Shown here: positions 26,403 through 34,206 of the stretch, in pieces
Layout: each line of letters starts with the position of its first letter
How positions within the stretch are numbered: position 1 is the stretch's first letter
NCBI RefSeq assembly: GCF_010729895.1
Contig: NZ_AP022612.1
Location: 5,642,001-5,706,000, forward strand
DNA length: 64,000 nt
Direction: 5' to 3'
From: Mycolicibacterium confluentis
GTDB lineage: Bacteria > Actinomycetota > Actinomycetes > Mycobacteriales > Mycobacteriaceae
Position numbers and translations under genes: made by a program
The notes under the pieces: generated by a model
Database searches by the model: none
Seen by the model: the letters and a program-made list of their open reading frames with translations, nothing else
What the model was told of the DNA's origin: nothing

Positions 26403-27206
26403 ATGAAACGTGATGTCGGTGCCGAACTCGACGTGGACATCACCGCGCCGACGACGCTCGAGTTCCAGATCGCCGTTGCCCCGCACCCTGGTGCCGAGGT
26501 CACCGAGTCGCTGTCGTTCGAATTGAACGGCGCAGCGATTGAGGCCAAGGAGATCGCCGGCGCGCACGGCAACCGGATCCATATCTTCGACGCCGACCAG
26601 GGCACTCTCAAGGTGCGTTATGCCGCGACGGTCAAGGGCCAGGCCGACCCGCCGCCGGTCACCGACGTCGACCTGTCGACCTACCTGCGGCCCAGCCGGT
26701 ACGCCGAGACCGACAAGTTCTTCGGTTTCGCCGCAACCGAATTCGGCCAGTACGCGGATTCGGCGACGCTGCTGGAGAAGGTGTCGTCGTGGGTGGGCAC
26801 CCGGCTGAAATACGTGCCGGGGTCCAGTGACCCGATCGACGGTGCCGCCGACACGCTGCTCGCGGGGGCAGGGGTGTGCCGGGACTACGCGCACCTCGTG
26901 GTGGCCCTGTTGCGCGCGGTGAATGTGCCGGCCCGCATGGTGTCGGTGTACGCACCCGGTTGTGCGCCGATGGATTTCCATGCCGTCGCCGAGGCGTTCG
27001 TCGACGGGCACTGGCGGGTCGTCGACGCGACATGCCTTGCGCCCCGGCAGGCCATGGTGCGGATCGCGACTGGACGCGATGCCGCTGATACGGCCTTCCT
27101 GGACAACCACAAAGGCGCGATCACGCTCAATCGCACCGAGGTGACCGCCGTCGTCGACGGCGATCTGCCCACCGATCGGGTGCCCGAGCTGGTGACGCTC
27201 GGCTAA
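26403..27206 (+). CDS. Transglutaminase-like cysteine peptidase family protein
   Basis: A 267-aa protein with a transglutaminase-core fold. An N-terminal beta domain (residues 1-100) ends with the family's YLRPSRYAETDKF segment. The catalytic triad is visible as Cys159 (GAGVCRDYAHL), His193 (MDFHAVAEAF) and Asp208 (HWRVVDATCLAP). Members act as proteases or amidases in bacteria; none is well characterised in mycobacteria. No signal peptide. Its stop overlaps by 4 bp the stop of the convergent LapA-like gene. Confidence 0.87.
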   Translation: MKRDVGAELDVDITAPTTLEFQIAVAPHPGAEVTESLSFELNGAAIEAKEIAGAHGNRIHIFDADQGTLKVRYAATVKGQADPPPVTDVDLSTYLRPSRYAETDKFFGFAATEFGQYADSATLLEKVSSWVGTRLKYVPGSSDPIDGAADTLLAGAGVCRDYAHLVVALLRAVNVPARMVSVYAPGCAPMDFHAVAEAFVDGHWRVVDATCLAPRQAMVRIATGRDAADTAFLDNHKGAITLNRTEVTAVVDGDLPTDRVPELVTLG

Positions 27207-27538
27207 CGCGCGCTGAGCTTGAGGTTGCGTTTGGCGGCGCGCCGCAACTGGAACATCCGTACCGCACCGACGGCCACGGTGATCAGTCCACCGGCCACTG
27301 CAGCGAACAGAATCGCCACCCCCAGCGGCAGCGTCCAATGCCAGCCGAGGAAGGCGAACGCCACCGACGTGGTGTTCTGCGCGATGAAGATCAGCAGCAC
27401 GATGAGGATGAGAAAGCCCAGGATGAGCGCCGCCCACAGTGCGGCGGCCTTGGTGAGCTTGGACTCCGCTCCCGGTTCGAAGGGCAGGGCTGGGGGCGGC
27501 GCATCGGCGGGCGGTGGCACACTCGGATCACTGCTCAT
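27203..27538 (-). CDS. LapA-domain membrane protein
   Basis: A 111-aa membrane protein. After a Pro-rich cytoplasmic N-terminus (about 30 residues) come two transmembrane helices: ALILGFLILIVLLIFIAQN (about residues 36-54) and LGVAILFAAVAGGLITVAVGA (about residues 72-92). The intervening NTTSVAFAFLGWHWTLPLG is typical of LapA/DUF1049 (PF06305). It corresponds by position to Rv3760, upstream of the ProXVWZ operon and divergent from it. Role in mycobacteria unknown. Confidence 0.82.
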   Translation of the reverse strand: MSSDPSVPPPADAPPPALPFEPGAESKLTKAAALWAALILGFLILIVLLIFIAQNTTSVAFAFLGWHWTLPLGVAILFAAVAGGLITVAVGAVRMFQLRRAAKRNLKLSAR

Positions 27539-27643
27539 AGGCCCATACTCGTCTTTTCTGGCAAAGAAGCAAACCTCTCTTCGGTGTGTTCACCGTGAGT
27601 CAAATCGGGACAGGCGGGCGTGCGGGCCGTTACTGTCACGAAG

Positions 27644-28591
27644 ATGACCACGCGCATGCGCAGCCTGGTGGCCGCCGTGGTGATGCTCGTCCTGGCCGTC
27701 TGCGCCAGCGCCTGCGGCAGTTCCAATCCCCTCGGCGGTGGCAGTGCCTCCGGTGACCTGAAGACCGTCGTCGTTGGGTCCGCGGATTTCCCGGAGTCGA
27801 AGATCGTCGCCGAGATCTATGCGCAGGCCCTGGAAGCCAACGGGTTCACGGTCGGCCGCCAGTTCGGGATCGGCAGCCGCGAGACCTACATCCCGGCGCT
27901 GCAGGACTATTCGATCGACCTTGTCCCGGAGTACACCGGCAATCTGTTGAAGTACTTCGACCCGGAAACCACCGCCACATCCCCGGAAGCCGTCGAACTC
28001 GCACTGCATCGTGCGCTGCCCGGCGGGTTGGCGATGCTGACGCCATCGGAGGCCTCCGACGTCGACACCGTCGCCGTCACGGCCGAGACGGCGCGCAGGT
28101 GGAACCTGAAGACCATCGAGGATTTGGCGAAGCATTCCCCCGAGGTCAAGTTCGGTGGACCGTCGGAGTTCTTGAACCGCACCGAGGGCCTGCCGGGTCT
28201 GAAGAAGAACTACGGGTTGGACATCGCGCCCAAGAATTTCGTGGCGATCAGCGATGGTGGCGGGCCGGCGACGGTACGAGCGCTGGTCGACGGCACCGTG
28301 ACGGCCGCCAACATCTTCTCCACGTCACCCGCGATCGCGCAGAACGACCTCGTCGTGCTCGAGGACCCGAAGAACAACTTCCCGGCCGCCAACGTGGTGC
28401 CGGTGGTCAGTGCGCAGAAGATGTCAAACGAGCTCAAGCGGATCCTCGATGCGGTGTCCGCCGAACTGACCACCGAGGCGCTCATCGAACTCAACACCGC
28501 GGTGTCCGGCAATGCCGGCGCCGACCCTGACGAGGCGGCCGAGAAGTGGGTGCAGGAGCACGGATTCGACAAACCGCTATCGGACAGGTGA
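27644..28591 (+). CDS. proX: Glycine betaine/osmoprotectant-binding lipoprotein ProX
   Basis: A 315-aa substrate-binding protein of the OpuAC/QAT family. The N-terminal hydrophobic segment LVAAVVMLVLAVCASAC ends at a likely lipidated Cys; the lipobox ASAC is slightly atypical. The family signature GIGSRETYIPALQDYSIDLVPEYTGNLLKYF is clear at about residues 66-98. It captures betaine-like quaternary amines outside the membrane and hands them to ProW/ProZ. ATG at 27644 is preferred over upstream in-frame starts because it begins the basic region of the signal peptide. It is first of a four-gene operon, with 9 bp to proV. Confidence 0.92.
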   Translation: MTTRMRSLVAAVVMLVLAVCASACGSSNPLGGGSASGDLKTVVVGSADFPESKIVAEIYAQALEANGFTVGRQFGIGSRETYIPALQDYSIDLVPEYTGNLLKYFDPETTATSPEAVELALHRALPGGLAMLTPSEASDVDTVAVTAETARRWNLKTIEDLAKHSPEVKFGGPSEFLNRTEGLPGLKKNYGLDIAPKNFVAISDGGGPATVRALVDGTVTAANIFSTSPAIAQNDLVVLEDPKNNFPAANVVPVVSAQKMSNELKRILDAVSAELTTEALIELNTAVSGNAGADPDEAAEKWVQEHGFDKPLSDR

Positions 28592-28600
28592 GCCACCGCA

Positions 28601-29716
28601 GTGATCACATTCGATGACGTCACCAAGCAGTACCCCGACGGCACCATCGCGGTGGACCACCTGACCCTGGACGTGGCGGAGGGGACCCTCGCGGCATTCG
28701 TCGGTCCGTCCGGGTGCGGCAAGACCACCTCGATGCGCATGATCAACCGGATGATCGAGCCGACCTCGGGGAGACTGACGGTCGACGGCAGGGATGTCAC
28801 AGGCGTCGATCCCGTGAAGCTGCGGTTGGGCATCGGCTACGTCATCCAGAGCGCGGGACTGATGCCGCATCAACGCGTGATCGACAACGTCGCGACGGTC
28901 CCGGTGCTGCGCGGCGAATCGCGGCGCAAGGCTCGTCAGGCCGCGTACGGCGTTCTCGAACGGGTGGGCCTGGATCCGAAGTTGGCCAACCGCTATCCGG
29001 CACAGTTGTCGGGCGGACAGCAGCAGCGCGTGGGCGTGGCCCGGGCGCTGGCCGCCGACCCACCGATCCTGCTGATGGATGAGCCGTTCAGTGCGGTCGA
29101 TCCCGTGGTCCGCGACGAGTTGCAGGCCGAGATCATCAGGCTGCAGGCCGAACTGCGCAAGACCGTCGTGTTCGTCACCCACGACATCGACGAGGCGCTC
29201 AAGCTCGGCGACAAGGTCGCGGTGTTCGGCCCCGGCGGGGTGCTGCAGCAGTACGACCCGCCGGACCGTCTGCTGTCGAACCCCGCCAACGAGTTCGTGG
29301 CCGGGTTCGTCGGGGCCGACCGGGGCTATCGCGGACTGCAGTTCTTCGGTGCCGCCGGCCTTCCGGTGCATGAGATCCGGCACGTCGGCGAGGACGGTGT
29401 CGACGCACTGGAGTTGGCGGCAGGTGAGTGGGCCCTGGTGACCCAGGGCGACGGTACGCCGTACGCGTGGATCGACGGGCAGGGAGTCGAGCGGCACCGC
29501 AGCGGGAAGTCGTTATACGACAGCACGATCGCCGGGGGATCACTGTTCCGGCCGAACGGCACCCTGCGTCAGGCACTCGACGCTGCGCTGTCCTCGCCGT
29601 CGGGTTTCGGGGTGGCCGTCGACGAGGCGGGCCGGGTGGCCGGTGGCGTCAAGGCCGACGAGGTGCTCGCGGCCCTCGATGAACAGCGCGCCCAGCGCGA
29701 CCCCTGGCGGACTTAG
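28601..29716 (+). CDS. proV: Osmoprotectant ABC transporter ATP-binding protein ProV
   Basis: A 371-aa ABC ATPase. Walker A is GPSGCGKTT (about residues 35-43), the signature LSGGQQQRVGVARAL, and Walker B LLMDEPFSAVDP. The H-loop is FVTHDIDEA. The C-terminal extension of about 130 residues replaces the canonical CBS regulatory domains of E. coli ProV, as in other mycobacterial ProV proteins. It energises uptake of glycine betaine or related compounds. The GTG start lies 9 bp after proX; proW starts 2 bp after its stop. Confidence 0.93.
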   Translation: MITFDDVTKQYPDGTIAVDHLTLDVAEGTLAAFVGPSGCGKTTSMRMINRMIEPTSGRLTVDGRDVTGVDPVKLRLGIGYVIQSAGLMPHQRVIDNVATVPVLRGESRRKARQAAYGVLERVGLDPKLANRYPAQLSGGQQQRVGVARALAADPPILLMDEPFSAVDPVVRDELQAEIIRLQAELRKTVVFVTHDIDEALKLGDKVAVFGPGGVLQQYDPPDRLLSNPANEFVAGFVGADRGYRGLQFFGAAGLPVHEIRHVGEDGVDALELAAGEWALVTQGDGTPYAWIDGQGVERHRSGKSLYDSTIAGGSLFRPNGTLRQALDAALSSPSGFGVAVDEAGRVAGGVKADEVLAALDEQRAQRDPWRT

Positions 29717-29718
29717 CC

Positions 29719-30387
29719 ATGCGGTACCTGCTGACGCACCTCGACAGCGCCTGGGCCCTGACCCTGGTGCACCTGCGGTTGTCACTGGTGCCTCTGGTGC
29801 TGGGCCTGATGATCGCCGTGCCGTTGGGGGCCGCGGTCCAGCGCACCACGGTGCTGCGGCGCCTGACGACGGTGACGGCCAGCATCATCTTCACCATCCC
29901 GTCGCTGGCGCTGTTCGTGGTGCTGCCGCTGATCATCCCGACCCGGATCCTCGACGAGGCCAACGTCATCGTCGCCCTCACGCTCTACACCACCGCACTG
30001 CTCGTGCGGGCCGTACCCGAGGCGCTCGACGCCGTGCCGGCGCAGGTGCGTGACGCCGCCACCGCCGTCGGGTACCGGCCGCTCACCCAACTGGTGAAAG
30101 TCGAACTGCCGCTCGCGATTCCGATCCTGGTGGCCAGCCTGCGTGTGGTCGCGGTGACCAACATCTCGATGGTGTCGGTGGGTTCGGTGATCGGCATCGG
30201 CGGGCTGGGCACGTGGTTCACCGAGGGCTATCAGGCCGACAAGAGTGATCAGATCATCGCGGGCATCATCGCAATCTTCGTGCTCGCCGTGGTCATCGAC
30301 AGCTTGATCCTGCTGCTGGGCCGGGCCATCACACCGTGGGTGCGGGCCACCCGCGCACCGCGACTCAAACTTCGGGCGGCACAATGA
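29719..30387 (+). CDS. proW: Osmoprotectant ABC transporter permease ProW
   Basis: A 222-aa permease of the binding-protein-dependent type. It has five or six hydrophobic helices, and the EAA loop is seen as EALDAVPAQVRDAATAVGYRPLTQLVKVELPLAIP (about residues 100-135). It pairs with ProZ to form the membrane channel of the ProXVWZ system. The stop overlaps the proZ ATG by 4 bp. Confidence 0.92.
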   Translation: MRYLLTHLDSAWALTLVHLRLSLVPLVLGLMIAVPLGAAVQRTTVLRRLTTVTASIIFTIPSLALFVVLPLIIPTRILDEANVIVALTLYTTALLVRAVPEALDAVPAQVRDAATAVGYRPLTQLVKVELPLAIPILVASLRVVAVTNISMVSVGSVIGIGGLGTWFTEGYQADKSDQIIAGIIAIFVLAVVIDSLILLLGRAITPWVRATRAPRLKLRAAQ

Positions 30388-31145
30388 ACTTCCTGCAACA
30401 GGCGCTGTCCTTCATCTTCACCGCCGCCAACTGGGCCGGCCCCGCGGGACTGGGTGCGCGCATCCTGGAGCATCTGCAGTACACCGCGATCGCGGTGCTG
30501 TTCTCGGCGCTGATCGCCATTCCGATCGGCATGTTGATCGGGCACACCGGGCGCGGCACGTTCCTGGTCGTGACCGGGGTCAATGCGTTGCGGGCCCTGC
30601 CCACGCTCGGTGTGCTGCTGCTCGGTGTGCTGCTGTGGGGGTTGGGTCTGGTGCCGCCGACCGTGGCGCTGATGCTGCTGGGCATCCCGCCTCTGTTGGC
30701 CGGCACGTACGCGGGAATCGCCAATGTCGAAGCCACGGTGGTGGACGCGGCGCGCGCGATGGGCATGACGGAGTCGCGGGTGCTGCTGCGCGTGGAGACC
30801 CCGATCGCCCTGCCACTGATCCTCGGCGGACTGCGCACCGCGACGCTGCAGATCGTGGCGACCGCGACGGTGGCGGCCTATGCCAGCCTGGGCGGCCTGG
30901 GACGGTATCTGATCGACGGCATCAAGGTGCGTCAATTCCACATCGCACTGGTCGGGGCGCTCATGGTCACCGCGCTCGCGCTGCTCCTCGACGCGGCGTG
31001 CGCGTTCGCGGTCTGGCTGTCGGTGCCGGGTGCCGGGAGGCTGTCACGCTTCGGCGGACGGATGCCGCAGCCACTGCTCGACGACGAAGTCATGCTCGGC
31101 GCATCTCACAGTGAGCCGGTGCCGGTGGCGCACAGGCGTGAGTAG
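30384..31145 (+). CDS. proZ: Osmoprotectant ABC transporter permease ProZ
   Basis: A 253-aa permease, second channel subunit. About six helices; the EAA loop is EATVVDAARAMGMTESRVLLRVETPIALPLIL (about residues 114-146). The ATG at 30384 overlaps the proW stop (ATGA), which decides the start over a further upstream in-frame one. It ends the operon. A short tail of about 35 polar residues follows the last helix. Confidence 0.92.
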   Translation: MNFLQQALSFIFTAANWAGPAGLGARILEHLQYTAIAVLFSALIAIPIGMLIGHTGRGTFLVVTGVNALRALPTLGVLLLGVLLWGLGLVPPTVALMLLGIPPLLAGTYAGIANVEATVVDAARAMGMTESRVLLRVETPIALPLILGGLRTATLQIVATATVAAYASLGGLGRYLIDGIKVRQFHIALVGALMVTALALLLDAACAFAVWLSVPGAGRLSRFGGRMPQPLLDDEVMLGASHSEPVPVAHRRE

Positions 31146-31156
31146 GCATTGTCGTG

Positions 31157-31171
31157 AGTGCGGTCTCAGTG
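31157..31171. repeat. Half-site of the dispersed inverted-repeat family
   Basis: AGTGCGGTCTCAGTG sits in the 84-bp gap between proZ and the glycolipid-binding gene. It matches the right-arm core (AGTGCGGTCTCA) seen next to the hairpin at 6183 and, with one change, in the arm at 10650. No complementary arm is present here, so this is a remnant or a coincidental half. Confidence 0.4.
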
Positions 31172-31229
31172 TGGGGATCAGTTGTCCACCCCACTACGAA
31201 CGAGTCACCGCGTCCCTTACGGTAGATGG

Positions 31230-31823
31230 GTGAGTACAGCCAATGCTCCGGCCCAGACTGCCTGGCCTGCCATCCTGACCTGGCGGGCATATGACATCCC
31301 GCGGATGGAATCGGTGAGGGTGCAGCTGTCCGGCAACCGCATCAAGGCGTATGGGCGAATCGTGTCGGCAGCGACCGACTCGGCCCCCGCGTTCAGTGCC
31401 TCCTACGACCTCGTCACCGACGAGTCGGGGGCCACCAAGCGACTGTCGATGACGGTGACTTCGGCCGAGCGCGAGCGTCAGCTGTCGATCGCCCGCGATG
31501 AAGAGAACATGTGGCTCGTCCAGGACCACACCGGTCAGACCTCGCGGGCCGCGTTCGACGGAGCACTCGATGTCGACGTCGTGTTCAGCCCGTTCTTCAA
31601 CGCACTGCCGATCCGCCGCACAGGTCTGCACCAGCGCTTGGACTCCGTGTCGCTGCCGATCGTGTATGTGTGGCTGCCCGACCTCGTGGTCGCGCCCGTG
31701 ACGATCGGCTACACCGGGGCGGCCGACGGCATCAAGGTCCAGTCGCCCGTGGCGAGCGCCACCATGACCGTCGACTCCGACGGGTTCATCGTCGATTACC
31801 CGGGCCTGGCAGAGCGGATCTGA
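31230..31823 (+). CDS. Putative glycolipid-binding family protein
   Basis: A 197-aa cytoplasmic protein of the putative glycolipid-binding family (PF06475, DUF1089), matching Rv3755c by neighbourhood. Diagnostic segments are [21 protein letters not shown] near the N-terminus and [16 protein letters not shown] near residues 112-127, with [15 protein letters not shown] after it. The family is a beta-barrel of unknown role. The GTG at 31230 is chosen because homology begins just after it; an open frame from 31158 adds an unlikely 24-residue leader. Its 3' end overlaps the convergent tyrA by 38 bp. Confidence 0.82.
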   Translation: MSTANAPAQTAWPAILTWRAYDIPRMESVRVQLSGNRIKAYGRIVSAATDSAPAFSASYDLVTDESGATKRLSMTVTSAERERQLSIARDEENMWLVQDHTGQTSRAAFDGALDVDVVFSPFFNALPIRRTGLHQRLDSVSLPIVYVWLPDLVVAPVTIGYTGAADGIKVQSPVASATMTVDSDGFIVDYPGLAERI

Positions 31824-32745
31824 TCACCCCGCCCGCACGACCCGCGGCGGCCAGTTCGGCACGCCAGTCGGGTTCGTCGAGCGTGATCGTCAGAATGTCT
31901 GGCCGCGAAAAGCTGTCGTAGCGGATACGCGCGGCATGCCCGGCCTCGACCAGTTCGCTGACTGACTGCGACTCGGCCAGCGAGTGCCGGGCCGAAGTCA
32001 ACTGTTCGATGGCCTGATCGAGCAGCGGCACCAGGTCGGAGCTGTTGGCCTCGCACATCGCCCGCACCAGATCGGGAGCGGTGGCCGCGACCCGTGTCCC
32101 GTCGCGGAACGATCCGGCGGCCAACGCGAACGCCAACGGCACCTCACCGGCGGTGACCGCCAGGGACTCGGCCAGCAGGTGCGGCAGATGCGAGATGGCC
32201 GCGGCGGCCGCATCGTGCTCGTCGGAGCGGGCAGGCACCACAAAAGAACCGCAGTCCAGCGCGAGGTTCATCACCTGCGTCCAGACCTGGACGTCGACGT
32301 GATCGTCGACCGACAGCACCCAGGCGGCATCCTCGAACAGGTCGGTCCGTCCGGCCGACCACCCCGAATGCGCGGTCCCGGTCATCGGATGTCCGCCCAC
32401 GTAGTTCGCCAACAGGCCGGCCTGCCGCACGGCGTCGAGCACCGCGCCCTTCACGCTGATGACGTCGGTGAGCGGGTTCAGCGGAGCGGTGTCGGCGATG
32501 TGGGACAGCATCGTCGGGACGGCGGGCATCGGCACAGCGACGACGATCAAGGCCTCGGTTTCGGCGGCCTGCTGCAGCGTGGCGGTCAGGTCGGTGGAGG
32601 CCTCGAAGCCGTCGAACTGGGCCGCCTTCGCGCCGTCCACCGAGCGGTTGTAGCCGAACACTGGGTGGCCCGCAGCGGAGGCCGCGCGCATCAACGAGCC
32701 ACCGATCAGGCCGAGGCCCAGCACGCACACGGGTGTTCTGCTCAC
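31786..32745 (-). CDS. tyrA: Prephenate dehydrogenase TyrA
   Basis: A 319-aa NAD-dependent dehydrogenase converting prephenate to 4-hydroxyphenylpyruvate in tyrosine synthesis. The Rossmann motif [10 protein letters not shown] is at about residues 9-18. The substrate-region segment [13 protein letters not shown] carries the conserved histidine, with [20 protein letters not shown] downstream. GTG at 32745 ([10 protein letters not shown]) is preferred; an ATG at 32763 would add six residues. No ACT domain is seen, so tyrosine feedback through such a domain is not expected. Divergent from the tRNA-deaminase-associated gene. Confidence 0.92.
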   Translation of the reverse strand: MSRTPVCVLGLGLIGGSLMRAASAAGHPVFGYNRSVDGAKAAQFDGFEASTDLTATLQQAAETEALIVVAVPMPAVPTMLSHIADTAPLNPLTDVISVKGAVLDAVRQAGLLANYVGGHPMTGTAHSGWSAGRTDLFEDAAWVLSVDDHVDVQVWTQVMNLALDCGSFVVPARSDEHDAAAAAISHLPHLLAESLAVTAGEVPLAFALAAGSFRDGTRVAATAPDLVRAMCEANSSDLVPLLDQAIEQLTSARHSLAESQSVSELVEAGHAARIRYDSFSRPDILTITLDEPDWRAELAAAGRAGGVIRSALPGPGNRR

Positions 32746-32823
32746 CGTCCAAGGTTGGCACACAACCCTGCAGCGGGCGATTGCCTGTTCAACCCTGATG
32801 CCGGAGGACTACCGTAAGCGCCC

Positions 32824-33351
32824 ATGGGAACCCAGCGAGCTTCGAAGCAGGAAGCTTCAGCGGACCAAGACCGCCCCGACGGGTTCGGGGTCGCCGTCGT
32901 GCGCGAGGAAGGAAAGTGGCGGTGTTCGTCGATGCGCCCTGCGGCTCTGACCAGCCTGAGTGTCGCCGAGACTGAGTTGCGGGAACTTCGCAGCTCAGGT
33001 GCGGTGTTCGGGCTGCTCGACGTCGACGACGAATTCTTTGTGATCGTGCGACCCGCCCCCGCGGGGACGCGCCTGCTGCTGTCCGACGCGACCGCGGCCC
33101 TGGACTACGACTTCGCTGCCGAAGTGCTCGACAAGCTGGACGCCGACATCGACGATGACGAACTCGAGGACTCCGATCCGTTCGAGGAGGGCGACCTGTC
33201 GCTGCTGTCGGACATCGGCCTGCATGAGGACGTGCTCGGGGTGATCGTGGGGGACACCGAGTTGTACGCCGATGAGCAGATCAGCCGCATCGCGCGCGAG
33301 ATGGGTTTCGCCGACGAACTCTCGGCGGTGTTGGACAAACTCGATCGGTGA
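32824..33351 (+). CDS. tRNA adenosine deaminase-associated protein
   Basis: A 175-aa acidic protein. The C-terminal half (DKLDADIDDDELEDSDPFEEGDLSLLSD) is strongly acidic. It belongs to the actinobacterial family encoded right before tadA (Rv3753c type). It may assist or regulate TadA; this is by association only. The stop overlaps the tadA GTG by 4 bp, implying translational coupling. Basic N-terminal residues precede the conserved part, so the start at 32824 is accepted. Confidence 0.85.
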   Translation: MGTQRASKQEASADQDRPDGFGVAVVREEGKWRCSSMRPAALTSLSVAETELRELRSSGAVFGLLDVDDEFFVIVRPAPAGTRLLLSDATAALDYDFAAEVLDKLDADIDDDELEDSDPFEEGDLSLLSDIGLHEDVLGVIVGDTELYADEQISRIAREMGFADELSAVLDKLDR

Positions 33352-33809
33352 GCGTTTCCCCCACCGACGAGGCCCTCATCCGGGCCGCGCTGGAGGCTGC
33401 CCGCGCCGCGGGTCCGCGTGACGTCCCGATCGGCGCGGTGATCGTCGACGCGTCCGGTGTCGAGTTGGCCCGCGCCGCCAACGCCCGCGAGGAACTCGGG
33501 GACCCCACCGCGCACGCCGAGATCCTGGCGCTGCGGGCTGCCGCGGCCGTCCACGGTGACGGCTGGCGGCTGGAGGGCGCGACCCTGGCGGTGACGGTCG
33601 AACCGTGCACGATGTGCGCGGGCGCGCTCGTCATGGCGCGGGTGGCACGGGTGGTGTTCGGGGCCTGGGAGCCCAAGACCGGCGCGGTGGGCTCGCTGTG
33701 GGATGTGGTGCGTGACCGCAGGCTGACGCATCGCCCGCAGGTGCGTGGCGGTGTGCTGGAGCGGGAGTGCGCCGCGCTGCTCGAGGAGTTCTTCGCGACC
33801 CAGCGCTGA
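33348..33809 (+). CDS. tadA: tRNA-specific adenosine deaminase TadA
   Basis: A 153-aa cytidine-deaminase-fold zinc enzyme. The zinc site is H56-A-E58 (TAHAEIL) and C87/C90 (PCTMC), with E58 as proton shuttle. It converts A34 to inosine in tRNA-Arg(ACG), encoded in this window at 4973. The GTG start overlaps the upstream gene (GTGA). Length and motif spacing are standard for the family. Confidence 0.93.
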   Translation: MSVSPTDEALIRAALEAARAAGPRDVPIGAVIVDASGVELARAANAREELGDPTAHAEILALRAAAAVHGDGWRLEGATLAVTVEPCTMCAGALVMARVARVVFGAWEPKTGAVGSLWDVVRDRRLTHRPQVRGGVLERECAALLEEFFATQR

Positions 33810-33957
33810 CGGGTGACGTGCGCAAGATCGACACCAGGGTCGTTGCGGAAGCGATTTCACAGCCCTCACGTCGAACTCGCAGGGGCGTGTGACCGCCGGG
33901 GTGTGATGCAGCCAGCGCGATTAGGGCCAGACGCGGGCGGCCGGTAAGCTGCCACAC

Positions 33958-34048
33958 GGTGGCGTGTCCGAGCGGCCTAAGGAGCACGCCTCGAAAGCGT
34001 GTGACGGGTAACCCCCGTCCGAGGGTTCAAATCCCTCCGCCACCGCCA
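33958..34048 (+). tRNA. tRNA-Ser (anticodon CGA), CCA encoded
   Basis: A class II tRNA. The acceptor GGTGGCG (33958-33964) pairs with CGCCACC (34038-34044), with discriminator G34045, and CCA is encoded at 34046-34048. The anticodon stem CACGC/GCGTG holds CTCGAAA, giving CGA, which reads UCG. A TAAGCT -10 box (TAnnnT) is 7 nt upstream. Acceptor and T-arm are identical to tRNA-Ser(TGA) at 521. A strong terminator follows at 34051. Confidence 0.97.
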
Positions 34049-34050
34049 GA

Positions 34051-34085
34051 GCCCCTCACCTGTGTATGCAGGTGAGGGGCTTTTT
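34051..34085 (+). terminator. Rho-independent terminator of tRNA-Ser(CGA)
   Basis: A 12-bp perfect stem (34051-34062 with 34069-34080), 6-nt loop, then TTTTT (34081-34085). It begins 2 nt after the encoded CCA. Confidence 0.92.
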
Positions 34086-34206
34086 CATTTCCGATGCAGA
34101 GTTTTCCTGGCAACCGCGTGCCCCACTGGCCAGGCGCGTGAGCCAACCCCGCGCCGGGTAAGCAGTCGCGGACCTACAGTGTCCACGAGCGCAGGCGGGG
34201 AGGCAG

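Noticed and set aside
33810..33957. Prophage or integrative element at tRNA-Ser(CGA)
   Set aside because: No integrase, excisionase or att duplication is visible on either side.
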